Of a stretch of 64,000 nt of DNA, positions 33,126 through 42,967 are shown piece by piece (positions within the stretch are counted from its first letter, which is position 1; each line of letters opens with the position of its first letter). Both the position numbers and the translations under genes were made by a program. Below the pieces are notes generated by a model that made no database searches, was not told the DNA's origin, and was given only the letters and a program-made list of their open reading frames with translations. The stretch comes from Hyphomicrobiales bacterium (lineage in GTDB: Bacteria; Pseudomonadota; Alphaproteobacteria; Rhizobiales; Beijerinckiaceae): the NCBI GenBank assembly GCA_028290285.1, contig JAQGKD010000046.1:1-64000 (forward strand), written 5' to 3'.

Positions 33126-34324
33126 GCCTTCACTCCGTTCGTCTTGTCCATGTCGGCTTCCATGCGGCGGCAGGTCGCCTCGAGGCGGTTCAGGGCTTCG
33201 CTCACGTCATTCTCTGCGATGACGAGCGGCGGCAGGAGGCGCACGACATTGTCGCCCGCCGGGATCACCAGAAGATGCTCGGCGCGCGCGGCGGCAGCGA
33301 AGTCGGCGTTGTTAACGCGGAGCTTGATGCCGATCATCAGGCCTTCGCCGCGAACGAGCTCGACGACGCGCCCGTGACGATCCTGCAGCTCGGCGAGCCG
33401 CTGCTTCAGCAACAAGCCCATCTGAGCCACGTGATCGAGAAAGCCGGGCGCCAGCACGATGTCGAGCACGGCATTGCCCACGGCCATTGCCAGCGGATTG
33501 CCGCCATAGGTGGTGCCATGCGTGCCCGCCGTCATGCCCTTTGCCGCCTCCGACGTCGCGAGGCAGGCGCCGAGCGGGAAGCCCCCGCCGATGCCCTTGG
33601 CGACAGCCATGATGTCGGGCGTCACGCCCGAATGCTCGGCGGCGAGGAACTTGCCGGTGCGGCCGATGCCGGTCTGCACTTCGTCGAAGATCAGCAGCAG
33701 GCCGTGCTCGTCGCAGAGTTCGCGCAGGCCGCGCAGGCATTGCGGCGGCACGGGGCGGATGCCGCCCTCGCCCTGGATCGGTTCGATGAGGATTGCGCCT
33801 GTCTCCGGGCCAATGGCGGCCTTGAGGGCGTCGTGATCGCCGAACGGCACCTGATCGAAGCCCTCGACCTTGGGGCCGAAGCCTTCCAGATACTTGGCCT
33901 GTCCGCCTGCCGCGATGGTCGCCAGCGTCCGGCCGTGGAAGGCGCCTTCGAAGGTGATGATGCGATATTTCTCCGGGTGGCCGGAGACCGACTGGTATTT
34001 GCGCGCCATCTTGATTGCGCATTCCATCGCCTCGGCGCCGGAATTGGTGAAAAAGACGGTGTCCGCAAAACTTGCGTCGACGAGCCGCTGGGCGAGACGC
34101 TCGCCCTCGGGAATCCTGAACAGGTTGGACGTGTGCCAGATCTTCTGGCCCTGCGTGACGAGGGCCTGGACGAGGTGGGGGTGCGAGTAGCCCAGCGACG
34201 CCACCGCGATGCCTCCGCCGAAGTCGAGATATCGGCTTCCGTCCGTCGCTTCGAGCCAAGCCCCCTCCCCCCGCTCGAAGGAAATGTCGGCTCGGGCATA
34301 GGTTGGCAACAGCGGCGAATTCAC
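33122..34324 (-). CDS. argD: Acetylornithine aminotransferase
   Basis: 400-aa PLP-dependent class III aminotransferase for arginine (and possibly lysine) synthesis. '[20 protein letters not shown]' is the classical N-terminus, followed by '[20 protein letters not shown]', '[15 protein letters not shown]' and the PLP lysine in '[13 protein letters not shown]'. GTG 34324 with GGAG 8 bases upstream gives the expected N-terminus; the frame opens further upstream to 34426 without family similarity. First gene of the operon. Confidence 0.94.
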   Translation of the reverse strand: MNSPLLPTYARADISFERGEGAWLEATDGSRYLDFGGGIAVASLGYSHPHLVQALVTQGQKIWHTSNLFRIPEGERLAQRLVDASFADTVFFTNSGAEAMECAIKMARKYQSVSGHPEKYRIITFEGAFHGRTLATIAAGGQAKYLEGFGPKVEGFDQVPFGDHDALKAAIGPETGAILIEPIQGEGGIRPVPPQCLRGLRELCDEHGLLLIFDEVQTGIGRTGKFLAAEHSGVTPDIMAVAKGIGGGFPLGACLATSEAAKGMTAGTHGTTYGGNPLAMAVGNAVLDIVLAPGFLDHVAQMGLLLKQRLAELQDRHGRVVELVRGEGLMIGIKLRVNNADFAAAARAEHLLVIPAGDNVVRLLPPLVIAENDVSEALNRLEATCRRMEADMDKTNGVKA

Positions 34325-34825
34325 TGGCGTGGCTCCAGACGGGCGTTCAGGGTCCTGAAAATCAAAGTGCCGCCTCTGGGGGCGGCAACTGATGTCAAGT
34401 CTAGATTCTCCGGCGTCCCCGGTCAAATGAAGTCACGCACCTCATTCGGGACATTGGGGCGGCCCGCGATCAGCTGAGAGACAAGCCGCTCGCCATGCCT
34501 TCATTTTAGCTCCACCCCACTGAGAAGAGGGAGGAAACTTGCTCTCCGACAATAGGCGGAACGTCTAGTTCAGCGTCTCCTTTCGCTCGTATTTGGATTC
34601 ATTGGCAGCCCGAATGTGAGTCGAAAATGCAACTCGCTGGGGAAAACGATTCGTTAAGGCTTCGGACTCTTGCGTGAGATTCAACGGCTAGTGTAGCGTC
34701 TTTTTTGTCGACTACGACATCTCGTGCGGCGGACCTTCCGAGAGTGTGACGCGTGTAACGACGCCGGTTTTCCGGTGCTGCGTCCATGATTGGATTCTTT
34801 TGCGGACCCTTTGAGGAGGACACTC
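34325..34825. other. Divergent intergenic region argD / gcrA
   Basis: 501 bases with no gene. The half next to argD holds one GATTC (34404-34408); the half next to gcrA holds six GANTC sites (listed separately) and is more AT-rich. Both promoters must lie here. No RNA gene recognised. Confidence 0.5.
34596..34797 (+). promoter_or_regulatory. Cluster of six GANTC (CcrM methylation) sites before gcrA
   Basis: GATTC at 34596, GAGTC at 34618, GATTC at 34648, GACTC at 34665, GATTC at 34678 and GATTC at 34793 (starts). GANTC is methylated by CcrM, and GcrA acts at methylated GANTC promoters in Caulobacter. Six sites in about 200 bases of GC-rich DNA is far denser than one per 256 or fewer. Suggests cell-cycle and autoregulatory control. 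Confidence 0.65.
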
Positions 34826-35350
34826 ATGTCCTGGACCGATGAGCGCGTGGATATACTGCGCAAATTATGGCTGGAGGGGCTCAGCGCCAGCCAAATTGCT
34901 GCAGAACTATCACACGGCATCACGCGCAATGCCGTTATCGGCAAAGTGCATCGGCTCGGCCTCTCCGGCCGGGTCAAGGCGCCTACAGCAGCGCAACCGA
35001 GACAGCGGATACGGCCACAGCCGTTGCGGCCTCAGCCGCAGCGGCCATCCGCACCTATCGTGCGCGGCAATACTGCCCTTGCCTACAAGCCTATCGAAGC
35101 ACCCGAGCCCATGCCCGTCGAGGATGTCGTCATTCCGATGTCCCAGATGGTAACGATCATGGACCTCCGGGAATCCATGTGCCGCTGGCCTGTGGGCGAC
35201 CCCACCACGCCGGAGTTCCGCTTCTGCGGTTCAAAGTCGCCAGCCGGTGGCGGGCCTTATTGCAACCACCATGCGCGGATCGCGTATCAGCCGGCACAAG
35301 ACCGCCGTCGTGAGCGCGATCGTGAGAAGAAGCTTCAGCGCCTCGTTTGA
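34826..35350 (+). CDS. gcrA: Cell-cycle regulator GcrA
   Basis: 174-aa sigma-70 cofactor that activates CcrM-methylated promoters. The N-terminal DNA-binding domain 'SWTDERVDILRKLWLEGLSA' and 'GITRNAVIGKVHRLGLSGR' is nearly canonical. The middle is Pro/Arg/Gln-rich, and the C-terminal sigma-binding part has 'CRWPVGDPTTPEFRFCG' and 'PYCNHHARIAYQP'. ATG 34826 has GAGGAGG upstream; an in-frame ATG at 34790 lacks support. Single gene, divergent from argD and convergent with phoB. Confidence 0.96.
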   Translation: MSWTDERVDILRKLWLEGLSASQIAAELSHGITRNAVIGKVHRLGLSGRVKAPTAAQPRQRIRPQPLRPQPQRPSAPIVRGNTALAYKPIEAPEPMPVEDVVIPMSQMVTIMDLRESMCRWPVGDPTTPEFRFCGSKSPAGGGPYCNHHARIAYQPAQDRRRERDREKKLQRLV

Positions 35351-35376
35351 GGCGCTGATACGAGGCCGGACAACGC

Positions 35377-35406
35377 AAAAGGGCGGATCCCCGGATCCGC
35401 CCTTTT
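35377..35406. terminator. Bidirectional terminator between gcrA and phoB
   Basis: Perfect 14-bp palindrome AAAAGGGCGGATCC / GGATCCGCCCTTTT around a CC loop, with A/T tracts serving both converging genes. Confidence 0.92.
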
Positions 35407-35421
35407 CATATCGCGACTGCG

Positions 35422-36159
35422 TCAGGCGCGGCCGAAGGTCTCGTCGAAGGAATAGCCGGCGCCACGCACCGTGCGGATGGGATCGCGCTCGCGTCCGCGC
35501 GACAGCACCTTGCGCAGGCGGCCGACATGAACATCGACTGTACGTTCGTCGATCTCGGCCGACATGCCCCAGACAGCATCGAGCAATTGCGCCCGCGTGA
35601 ACACGCGTCCGGGCTTTTCCAGCAGATAGTCCAGCAAGCGGAATTCGGTCGGCCCCAGGTGAACATCGCGACCGCCACGCCGAACGCGGTGCGTCTCACG
35701 ATCGAGCTCGATGTCGCCCGCAGCGAGCCGACCGGCGATGCGCTCAGGACTCGCGCGGCGCAGCAGCGCGCGCACGCGGGCCATGAGTTCAGGCACAGAG
35801 AAGGGCTTTACAACGTAGTCGTCCGCCCCGACGGAAAGTCCGCGTACCCGCTCGCCCTCTTCGCCGCGCGCCGTCAGCATGATGACCGGCAACGTGCGCG
35901 TCGCGTCGCGTGCCCGCAGGCGCCGGCAGATCTCGATGCCGGAGACGCCCGGCAGCATCCAGTCCAGGATGACGAGATCCGGCGGGCTTTCGAGCAATTG
36001 TAATTCGGCATCGTCACCGCGTTCCGCCCGTTCGACGATGAAGCCTTCAGCTTCCAGGTTATAGGCGAGGAGCAAGGCGAGCGCCGCCTCGTCCTCGACG
36101 ATGAGGATGCGCGGTGCGCTCAGGGCATCTCGTGTCTGCGTCGTTCTGGGCTCACCCAT
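35422..36159 (-). CDS. phoB: Phosphate response regulator PhoB
   Basis: 245-aa OmpR-family regulator. Receiver domain with 'ILIVEDEAALALLL', the phospho-acceptor Asp in 'LVILDWMLPG' and Lys in 'DYVVKPFSVPEL'. The winged-helix domain has 'LGPTEFRLLDYLLEKPGRVFTRAQLLDAVWG' and 'ERTVDVHVGRLRKVL'. Last gene of the pst-phoU-phoB operon, 4 bases after phoU. N-terminal extension of about 15 residues relative to E. coli PhoB. Activated by PhoR under phosphate limitation and expected to bind the Pho box before pstS. Confidence 0.95.
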   Translation of the reverse strand: MGEPRTTQTRDALSAPRILIVEDEAALALLLAYNLEAEGFIVERAERGDDAELQLLESPPDLVILDWMLPGVSGIEICRRLRARDATRTLPVIMLTARGEEGERVRGLSVGADDYVVKPFSVPELMARVRALLRRASPERIAGRLAAGDIELDRETHRVRRGGRDVHLGPTEFRLLDYLLEKPGRVFTRAQLLDAVWGMSAEIDERTVDVHVGRLRKVLSRGRERDPIRTVRGAGYSFDETFGRA

Positions 36160-36163
36160 CGGT

Positions 36164-36868
36164 CTATCCCGCAGCGGACATGTTGATGGATCCGCCCTTC
36201 GGACGGTCCATCGGCAGGTTGCCGCCGGTTACGAGATAATAGACCGTCTCTGCGATATTGGTCGCATGATCGCCCACGCGCTCGATGTTCTTCGAACAGA
36301 AGAGCAGATGCGTGCAGAAGGAGATGTTGCGCGGATCTTCCATCATGAACGTGAGGAGATCGCGGAACACGGAATCCTCGAGGGCATCGAGTTCCGCATC
36401 GCGCATCCAGACCGCGCGGGCGCGCTCGACATCGCGGGCCGAATAGGCGTCGAGCACTTCCTTGAGCTGAAGGAGGGCGAATTCGCCCATATGCTTCAGG
36501 CCGATCGTCGCGCGCGGCATGCGCGGCTCGCCGCCCAGTTTGATCGCGCGCTTGGCGATGTTCTTGGCGAGATCGCCGACGCGTTCCAGATCGCCGGAGA
36601 CGCGGATGGCAGCTACGATGGCGCGCAGGTCGACGGCCATGGGCTGGCGGCGCGCGATGGTCATGACGGCCGCGTCTTCCACCTCGCGCTGCAAGGCGTC
36701 GAGGCGCGGATCGGCGGCGACCACGGTGCGGGCGAGTTCGACGTCCATGGACGCGAGCGCATCCATCGCATCGGAGAGCATCTTTTCCGCGATGCCGCCC
36801 ATTTCGGCAATGCTGCGGCCGAGGGCTTCGAGTTCGAGATCGTAGGCGGTGACGATATGTTCGGTCAT
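36164..36868 (-). CDS. phoU: Phosphate signalling protein PhoU
   Basis: 234-aa all-helical peripheral membrane protein that links the PstSCAB transporter to PhoR. Tandem PhoU repeats: 'EALGRSIAEMGGIAEKMLSDAMDAL' and 'LKHMGEFALLQLKEVLDAY', with the metal-site-like E/D patterns 'ERVGDLAKNIAKRAI' and 'ERVGDHATNIAETV'. ATG 36868 has AAGGA 7 bases upstream. Lies 29 bases after pstB. Confidence 0.95.
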   Translation of the reverse strand: MTEHIVTAYDLELEALGRSIAEMGGIAEKMLSDAMDALASMDVELARTVVAADPRLDALQREVEDAAVMTIARRQPMAVDLRAIVAAIRVSGDLERVGDLAKNIAKRAIKLGGEPRMPRATIGLKHMGEFALLQLKEVLDAYSARDVERARAVWMRDAELDALEDSVFRDLLTFMMEDPRNISFCTHLLFCSKNIERVGDHATNIAETVYYLVTGGNLPMDRPKGGSINMSAAG

Positions 36869-36897
36869 GGCGATGTCCTTGCGTGCGCGCGCTGCGC

Positions 36898-37710
36898 TCA
36901 GCCGAAGCGGCCGGTGATGTAATCCTGCGTCTGACGCTTTTCCGGCGACGTGAAGATCCGGTTCGTCGGCCCGAATTCGATGATCTCGCCGAGATACATG
37001 AAGGCCGTGAATTCCGAGACGCGCGCCGCCTGCTGCATGTTGTGCGTGACGATGGCGATCGTATATTTCAACTTCAACTCGTCGATCAGCTCCTCGACCT
37101 TGGCGGTCGAGATCGGATCGAGCGCCGAACAGGGCTCGTCGAACAGGATGACTTCGGGCTGGATCGCGACCGTACGCGCGATGCACAAACGCTGCTGCTG
37201 GCCGCCCGACAGAGAAAGACCGCTGGCGTTCAGCTTGTCCTTGACCTCGCCCCACAGGGCAGCGCCCTTCAGCGCGGCCTCGACACGATCGTCGAGTTCG
37301 CTCTTGGAAAGCTTCTCGTAGAGTTTGATGCCGAAGGCGATGTTCTCATAGATCGTCATCGGGAACGGCGTCGGCTTCTGGAACACCATGCCGACTCGTG
37401 CGCGCAGCAGGTTGAGATCGAGCTGCGGATCGAGGACATTCTCGCCGTCCAGCAGGACCTCTCCCTCGGCGCGCTGGCCCGGGTAAAGATCGTACATGCG
37501 GTTGAGAACGCGCAGGAGCGTGGACTTTCCACAACCCGATGGACCGATGAACGCTGTGACGGTGTTGGGCGCGAGCGACAGGTTGATGTTCTTCAGCGCC
37601 TTCGTCGACCCGTAGTAGAAATCCAGCCCCTTGATCGAAATCCTGGCCCGCGGCGGTTTCACGGCGGAGGCCGCGCCGGACGGCGCCATCATGACGTCGA
37701 GATCGGTCAC
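36898..37710 (-). CDS. pstB: Phosphate ABC transporter ATPase PstB
   Basis: 270-aa ATPase. Walker A '[17 protein letters not shown]', Q-loop '[14 protein letters not shown]', signature '[15 protein letters not shown]', Walker B '[13 protein letters not shown]', all typical of PstB. GTG 37710 has AAGGA 7 bases upstream and overlaps the pstA stop by 4 bases. ATP hydrolysis drives import through PstCA. Confidence 0.96.
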   Translation of the reverse strand: MTDLDVMMAPSGAASAVKPPRARISIKGLDFYYGSTKALKNINLSLAPNTVTAFIGPSGCGKSTLLRVLNRMYDLYPGQRAEGEVLLDGENVLDPQLDLNLLRARVGMVFQKPTPFPMTIYENIAFGIKLYEKLSKSELDDRVEAALKGAALWGEVKDKLNASGLSLSGGQQQRLCIARTVAIQPEVILFDEPCSALDPISTAKVEELIDELKLKYTIAIVTHNMQQAARVSEFTAFMYLGEIIEFGPTNRIFTSPEKRQTQDYITGRFG

Positions 37711-38552
37711 TTTTTCGTCCTTTCAGCATCGAGGACACGCGCGACGATGTTCAGCGCGAGAACTGCGAGAGTGATGATGAGGGCGCCCGTCCAGGCGAGC
37801 TGGCGCCAGTATGCGTAGGGGCTCTGTACGAAGTTGTTGATGGTGACGGGAAGGTTGGCCATCGTCTTCGTGAGATCGAGGCTCCAGAACTGATTGCTCA
37901 GCGCCGTGAAGAGCAAAGGCGCGGTCTCGCCGGCGACGCGTGCCGTTGCCAGCAGGATCCCGGTGATGAGGCCGGTGCGGGCCGCGCGATAGGCAACGCG
38001 GCGGATCATGAGCGACCGTGGAAGGCCGAGCGCGGACGCCGCCTCGCGCAGCTGGTTGGGTACCAGCAGCAGCATATCCTCCGTCGTGCGGACGACGACG
38101 GGGACAACGATCACCGCCAGAGCCAGCGAACCGGCGAGTGCCGAGAAGCCGCCCATCGGAACTACCACCGCGCCATAAACGAACAGGCCGATGACGATGG
38201 AGGGCGCGCTCAGCAGGATGTCGTTGACGAAGCGGACATAGAAGCTGAGCTTGTCGTGACGGCCATATTCCGCGAGATAAGTGCCGGCGAAGAGCCCGAG
38301 CGGCGCGCCGATTCCAACCCCGATCAGCGTCATGATGAGCGATCCAGCGAGAGCATTGGCAAGACCGCCGGTCTTCGAGCCCGGGGGCGGCGTCATTTCC
38401 GTGAAGACGCCGAGACTCAGGCCGGGAAGACCGTTCCAGAGCAGTGTAAACAGGATCAGGCCGAGCCATGTCAGGCCGAAGGTCGCCGCGCCATAGCAGA
38501 GGACGCGGATGACGATGTCGGAACGGCGGCGGGATGCGTAAATCGAGTTCAT
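37707..38552 (-). CDS. pstA: Phosphate ABC transporter permease PstA
   Basis: 281-aa inner-membrane permease with about six helices. '[40 protein letters not shown]' region and EAA loop '[22 protein letters not shown]'. ATG 38552 lies 4 bases after the pstC stop. Pairs with PstC to form the channel. Confidence 0.95.
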   Translation of the reverse strand: MNSIYASRRRSDIVIRVLCYGAATFGLTWLGLILFTLLWNGLPGLSLGVFTEMTPPPGSKTGGLANALAGSLIMTLIGVGIGAPLGLFAGTYLAEYGRHDKLSFYVRFVNDILLSAPSIVIGLFVYGAVVVPMGGFSALAGSLALAVIVVPVVVRTTEDMLLLVPNQLREAASALGLPRSLMIRRVAYRAARTGLITGILLATARVAGETAPLLFTALSNQFWSLDLTKTMANLPVTINNFVQSPYAYWRQLAWTGALIITLAVLALNIVARVLDAERTKK

Positions 38553-38556
38553 GGCG

Positions 38557-39606
38557 TCACACCCCCGCCTTGCGTTCAAGGCGGGCGAGCATGAAGCGCG
38601 CCACCGCGAGAACGATGAAAGTGAGCACGAAGAGCAGGAGCCCAAGCAGGATCAGCGCGGATTGGTGCAGCCCGCTGGCCTCCGCAAACTCGCTGGCGAT
38701 CGCCGCGGAGATCGTCGTGCCGGGCGCGAAGATGGAGCCCGAGATCTGGAAGGAATTGCCGATAATGAACGTCACCGCCATCGTCTCGCCCAGCGCCCGG
38801 CCGAGCGCCAGCAATACGCCGCCGAGCACGCCGACACGCGTGTAGGGGATAACGACGTTGCGGACGACTTCCCACGTCGTGCAGCCCAGTCCGTAGGCCG
38901 ATTCCTTCAGCATCGGCGGTACCGTCGTGAAAACGTCGCGCGAGATAGCCGTGATGAACGGCAGGATCATGATGGCCAGGACAAGCGCCGCATTGAACAG
39001 GCTGAGATAGGACGGCGGCCCCGCGAAGATCGTCCCGAGCACCGGCACGTTGCCGAAGATCGCGATCATCGTCGGCTGGAAGTAATTCGCCAGGAACGGC
39101 GCCAGGACGAAGAAACCCCACATTCCGTAGATGATCGAGGGAATGCCAGCGAGAAGCTCGATGGCGATGCCGACGGGGCGGCGAAGCCTCGGCGGGCAGA
39201 GTTCAGTCAGGAAGATCGCGATGCCGATGCCCACGGGAACGGCGATGGCCATGGCGATCAGCGAGGTGACCAGCGTGCCGTAGATGGGACCCAGAGCGCC
39301 GAGAATGGGCTGCGGCTCGAGCTGCGGCGCCCAGCGGCGCGTTACCAGGAATTCAAATCCGAACGCCTGCATGGCGGGCCATGCACCGACGATCAGGGAC
39401 AGGATGATGCCGCTCAGGATCAGCAGCACACTCATCGCCGCGATGCGGGTTGTCCAGTAGAAGCTCCTGTCGCCAAGCTTGAAAGCGGCGAGTGCGCGCG
39501 CGCGATCGAAGGGCCTTTGCGCGCTGGCAGCGCCTTGTACGGCCATGTCCGTCACAATCTTCCCCTTGGTCCGCTCGACCTCCACGGCCGAAACACTTTC
39601 TTTCAC
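38557..39606 (-). CDS. pstC: Phosphate ABC transporter permease PstC
   Basis: 349-aa permease. '[19 protein letters not shown]' and the EAA loop '[24 protein letters not shown]' identify PstC. Start taken at GTG 39606 with GGAG 7 bases upstream; GTG 39552 or ATG 39546 would shorten the cytoplasmic N-terminus. A stem-loop lies between it and pstS. Confidence 0.94.
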   Translation of the reverse strand: MKESVSAVEVERTKGKIVTDMAVQGAASAQRPFDRARALAAFKLGDRSFYWTTRIAAMSVLLILSGIILSLIVGAWPAMQAFGFEFLVTRRWAPQLEPQPILGALGPIYGTLVTSLIAMAIAVPVGIGIAIFLTELCPPRLRRPVGIAIELLAGIPSIIYGMWGFFVLAPFLANYFQPTMIAIFGNVPVLGTIFAGPPSYLSLFNAALVLAIMILPFITAISRDVFTTVPPMLKESAYGLGCTTWEVVRNVVIPYTRVGVLGGVLLALGRALGETMAVTFIIGNSFQISGSIFAPGTTISAAIASEFAEASGLHQSALILLGLLLFVLTFIVLAVARFMLARLERKAGV

Positions 39607-39623
39607 GAGAACGCTCCAAATTC

Positions 39624-39658
39624 GGCAGGGAGGGAACCGCCTCGATCCCCTCCCTGCC
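39624..39658 (-). terminator. Stem-loop between pstS and pstC
   Basis: GGCAGGGAGGG / CCCTCCCTGCC, perfect 11-bp stem with a 13-base loop, just past the pstS stop on the minus strand and without a T run. Probably a partial attenuator or 3'-end stabiliser that keeps pstS mRNA above the downstream genes. Confidence 0.6.
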
Positions 39659-39664
39659 TGTACC

Positions 39665-40690
39665 TTACTTGGTCGCAATTTCCTTCGACCAGGTCGCGTC
39701 GATAAGCTTCACGACGGCGGCCGGCATGGGGATGTAGTCCAGCTCTTCAGCCATCTTGTCACCCTTTTCGAAGGCCCAGGCGAAGAACTTGAGCGCTTCG
39801 ACAGAGGCCGTCTTGTCGACGGGCGTCTTGTGCATGAGGATGAAGGTGGCGGCCGTGATAGGCCAGGAGGCGTCGCCCGGCTGGTTGGTCAGGATCTGAT
39901 AATAGCCGGGAGAATTGGCCCAATCGGCATTGGAAGCAGCGGCCTGGAAGGCGCCGACTGTCGGCTGGACCGTCTTGCCGGCTGCGTTGATCATCGCGGC
40001 ATAGGTCAGATTGTTCTGCTTGGCGTAGGCGTATTCGACGTAACCGATCGAGTTCTTCGTCTGGGACACGTTGCCAGCCACGCCTTCATTACCCTTGGCG
40101 CCGACGCCGACCGGCCACTCGACCGCCTGGCCCGCACCGATCTTCGACTTCCAGTCAGGGCTGACCTTGGCTAGATAATCGGTGAAGTTGAAAGTGGTGC
40201 CCGAACCGTCCGAACGACGCACGACCGTGATGGCGGCGCTGGGAAGCTTCGCAGTCGGGTTCAGCTTCTTGATCGCTGCGTCGTCCCAGGTCTTTACGGT
40301 GCCCATGTAGATATCAGCCAGCGTCTTGCCGTCGAGAACAAGATCGTTGGACTTCACGCCTTCGAGGTTCACGACCGGAACGATCGCGCCCATGACCATC
40401 GGCCACTGGGACAGGCCGTCCTTGGCGAGTTGCTCGGCCTTCAGTGGCGCGTCGGTCGCGCCGAAGGTGACAGTCTTGGCCTGGATCTGCTTGATGCCGG
40501 CGCCGGAGCCGATCGACTGGTAGTTGAGGCCGTTGCCGGTCTCTTTCTTGTAGGCGTCAGCCCACTTCGAGTAGATCGGGAAGGGGAAGGTGGCGCCCGC
40601 GCCCGTGATGTCGGCTGCTTGTGCGCTCACGCTGACGGCCACTGCGGAGGCAGCCAGAATAGCGGTGCGGATGATCTTGCTGAGGTCCAT
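39665..40690 (-). CDS. pstS: Phosphate-binding protein PstS
   Basis: 341-aa periplasmic binding protein. Signal peptide ends '[13 protein letters not shown]'; the mature start '[20 protein letters not shown]' is diagnostic. Phosphate-contact segments '[13 protein letters not shown]', 'TFGATDAPL' and '[18 protein letters not shown]' are intact. AAAGGG lies before the ATG. A perfect Pho box sits 90 bases upstream. Confidence 0.96.
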   Translation of the reverse strand: MDLSKIIRTAILAASAVAVSVSAQAADITGAGATFPFPIYSKWADAYKKETGNGLNYQSIGSGAGIKQIQAKTVTFGATDAPLKAEQLAKDGLSQWPMVMGAIVPVVNLEGVKSNDLVLDGKTLADIYMGTVKTWDDAAIKKLNPTAKLPSAAITVVRRSDGSGTTFNFTDYLAKVSPDWKSKIGAGQAVEWPVGVGAKGNEGVAGNVSQTKNSIGYVEYAYAKQNNLTYAAMINAAGKTVQPTVGAFQAAASNADWANSPGYYQILTNQPGDASWPITAATFILMHKTPVDKTASVEALKFFAWAFEKGDKMAEELDYIPMPAAVVKLIDATWSKEIATK

Positions 40691-40779
40691 AGGACGCCCT
40701 TTCGGTTGGCCCCGGGATCGCGATCATCGCGCACCCGGCCGTCATCAACTCTTCGACGGCGCATTGATACGACGCGGAC

Positions 40780-40797
40780 ATGACAGCCGGATGACAG
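40780..40797 (-). promoter_or_regulatory. Pho box (PhoB binding site) upstream of pstS
   Basis: On the minus strand CTGTCAT-CCGG-CTGTCAT: two perfect 7-base direct repeats with a 4-base spacer, the PhoB consensus. It is located between phoR and pstS, 90-107 bases before the pstS start. Confidence 0.92.
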
Positions 40798-40822
40798 CGT
40801 AAGCCCCTGAAAGGACTGCCAT

Positions 40823-41875
40823 TCACGCGTTTTGTAGTGGGATCTCGACCGCGAATTCAGCGCCTTGGCCTGGTTCGCTGACGATACGGAGCCTGCCGCG
40901 ATGGCGGGCGACGATGTGCTTCACGAGCGCGAGGCCGAGACCGGTGCCGCCCTTGGCGCGGCTCTGCCCCGCATCCACGCGATAGAACCGCTCGGTGAGG
41001 CGCGGCAGATGCTCGGGCGCGATGCCCGGTCCGTAATCGCGCACGGCGAGGCGCGCGGTGGCGCCCGTGGCCTCCAGCCGGATGTCAACCGCGCTTTCAG
41101 CTTCGCCTGCGCCATATTTGATTGCGTTTTCGATCAGGTTTTCCGCCACGCGCACGAGTTCATCCCGGTCGCCCGCCACGACGAGGCTTTCGGGTGCTTC
41201 GAGCCGAAGCGTAACGCGGTTCTCCTGGGCCATCGGCGTCAGCGCATCGATGCAATGGCGTGTCACCTCGACAACATCGACATCGGCCTTGGGCCGCAGG
41301 TGCTGCTGCTGCTCGATATGGGAGAGCGACAGCAGGTCGTCGATCAGGCGTGCCATGCGCCGCCCCTGGTCTCGCATGATGACAAGAAAGCGCTCGCGCG
41401 CAATCGCATCGTCCTTCGCTGCGCCCTGCAGGGTTTCCACGAAGCCAAGCAGGGACGCCAGCGGCGTACGCAATTCGTGGCTCGCATTGGCGATGAAATC
41501 CACGCGCATCCGCTCGACGCGGCGGGCAATGGTGAGGTCGCGAAGGGTGAGCACCACAAACCGGGCGCGGCCCGACGTCAAAAGGGGCGCGACGTGCACG
41601 TCGAACAGCCGCTCGACGGGTACTCGCTCGTGCCATGACGCCACTTCAGCTGCGCCGCCGGCGAGAACGCGGCCGATGGCGTCGAGCACATCGGGCGCAC
41701 GCAGGATATGGGGCAGAAGATCGTCGCCCTTGATGGCCGGAAACAACGACCTTGCCGGAGCGTTGGCTGCCGCGATACGTCGGGCCGGGCTGATGACGAG
41801 CACGGGTTCCGGCAGCGCCTCAATAAGTGCATTCTGCAAGGCCGTCTCGTTCGCGGGGCGGTCCTGATCGGTCAT
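40823..41875 (-). CDS. phoR: Phosphate sensor histidine kinase PhoR
   Basis: 350-aa kinase. PAS-like N-terminal domain (about 15-115), HisKA phospho-acceptor 'FIANASHELRTPLASLLGFVE', then ATPase boxes 'NLIENAIKYG' (N), 'VRDYGPGIAPEH' (G1) and 'GGTGLGLALVKHI' (G2). No transmembrane helices are visible, so it appears to be a soluble or peripherally attached PhoR, unlike the E. coli form. Upstream of pstS with the Pho box between them. Confidence 0.9.
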   Translation of the reverse strand: MTDQDRPANETALQNALIEALPEPVLVISPARRIAAANAPARSLFPAIKGDDLLPHILRAPDVLDAIGRVLAGGAAEVASWHERVPVERLFDVHVAPLLTSGRARFVVLTLRDLTIARRVERMRVDFIANASHELRTPLASLLGFVETLQGAAKDDAIARERFLVIMRDQGRRMARLIDDLLSLSHIEQQQHLRPKADVDVVEVTRHCIDALTPMAQENRVTLRLEAPESLVVAGDRDELVRVAENLIENAIKYGAGEAESAVDIRLEATGATARLAVRDYGPGIAPEHLPRLTERFYRVDAGQSRAKGGTGLGLALVKHIVARHRGRLRIVSEPGQGAEFAVEIPLQNA

Positions 41876-42001
41876 GGGTCACGCTGATGAGACATCTGAT
41901 AGGCACTTATGCCGGGTTCCCAGCGTCATGATCAAGCTCGCAACCCTGGGTGCGCTTGCCTGGCTCGACAGGAAGAGTAGCTTTGGCCAGAGGAGACGCA
42001 C

Positions 42002-42961
42002 ATGGCCAAGATCGACAAGACGCCGGACCCGCAGGCGGGAGAACCCAGTTCCAAACCGCCTGAGGCAGCGCCTTCCGGCAAATCGGCCGGTCGCAAGACG
42101 GGAAAGGACAAGACCGGCTTTGCGGTCGATTCCAAGACCCTGCCGCGCCACATCGACGACGCGGCGCTGACCTCCGGGCATTTCCCCTACGCTGAAAAGC
42201 TCAAGCGCAAGGCCTATGAGAAGGAGCTGCGGCGGCTGCAGATCCAGCTTGTGCGGATGCTCGCCAGCGTCAAGGCGCGCCGGGAGCGGGTTGTCATCGT
42301 GTTCGAGGGGCGCGATGCGGCCGGCAAGGGCGGCGCCATCAATCGTCTGATCGCCCATCTCAATCCGCGCTCCACGCATGTCGTCGCCTTGGCGAAGCCG
42401 ACGGAAACCGAGCTGGGACAATGGTATTTCCAGCGTTATGTCGCGAAGATGCCGACTGCTGGCGAGGTCGCGATCTTCGACCGCTCCTGGTACAATCGCA
42501 GCGGTGTCGAGGCGGTGTTCGGCTTCTGCACGCCCGAGCAGACGCGACAGTTCCTGGCCGAAACACCGCATTTCGAAGCCATGCTGGCGCGCGACGGCAT
42601 CAAGCTCATCAAGATCTTCCTGACCATCGGGAAGGAGATGCAGATGAAGCGCCTGCATGCACGCTGGCACGACCCGCTCGCGCGCTGGAAATTGTCCGAC
42701 CTCGACTTTCAGGCGATCGAGAAGTGGGACGATTATTCCCACGCCTACGACTCCACGCTTTCGGCCACCGACCGCGCCGAAGCGCCCTGGACCGTCGTGC
42801 GCGCGAACGACAAGCGTCGCGCGCGGCTCGAAGTCATCCGGCATATCCTGTATGTGCTGGATTACGAGGGCAGGAACGCGGCTGTCGTCGGTGAGCCGGA
42901 TCCCCACATCGTGCTCTCCGCCACAGCCTATCTGCAAGAGGGCGGCGAGCCGGAAACCTGA
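42002..42961 (+). CDS. ppk2: Polyphosphate kinase 2 (PPK2)
   Basis: 319-aa P-loop kinase using polyphosphate to phosphorylate nucleotides. Walker A 'FEGRDAAGKGGAINRLIAHL', the 'QWYFQRYVAKMP' block, Walker B/lid 'IFDRSWYNRSGVE' and 'SDLDFQAIEKWDDYS' define PPK2. A 45-residue basic, low-complexity N-terminus precedes the domain. ATG 42002 has GAGGAG 6 bases upstream. Next to the pho/pst locus, fitting phosphate-storage physiology, but on the opposite strand. Confidence 0.94.
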   Translation: MAKIDKTPDPQAGEPSSKPPEAAPSGKSAGRKTGKDKTGFAVDSKTLPRHIDDAALTSGHFPYAEKLKRKAYEKELRRLQIQLVRMLASVKARRERVVIVFEGRDAAGKGGAINRLIAHLNPRSTHVVALAKPTETELGQWYFQRYVAKMPTAGEVAIFDRSWYNRSGVEAVFGFCTPEQTRQFLAETPHFEAMLARDGIKLIKIFLTIGKEMQMKRLHARWHDPLARWKLSDLDFQAIEKWDDYSHAYDSTLSATDRAEAPWTVVRANDKRRARLEVIRHILYVLDYEGRNAAVVGEPDPHIVLSATAYLQEGGEPET

Positions 42962-42967
42962 GGCGTC

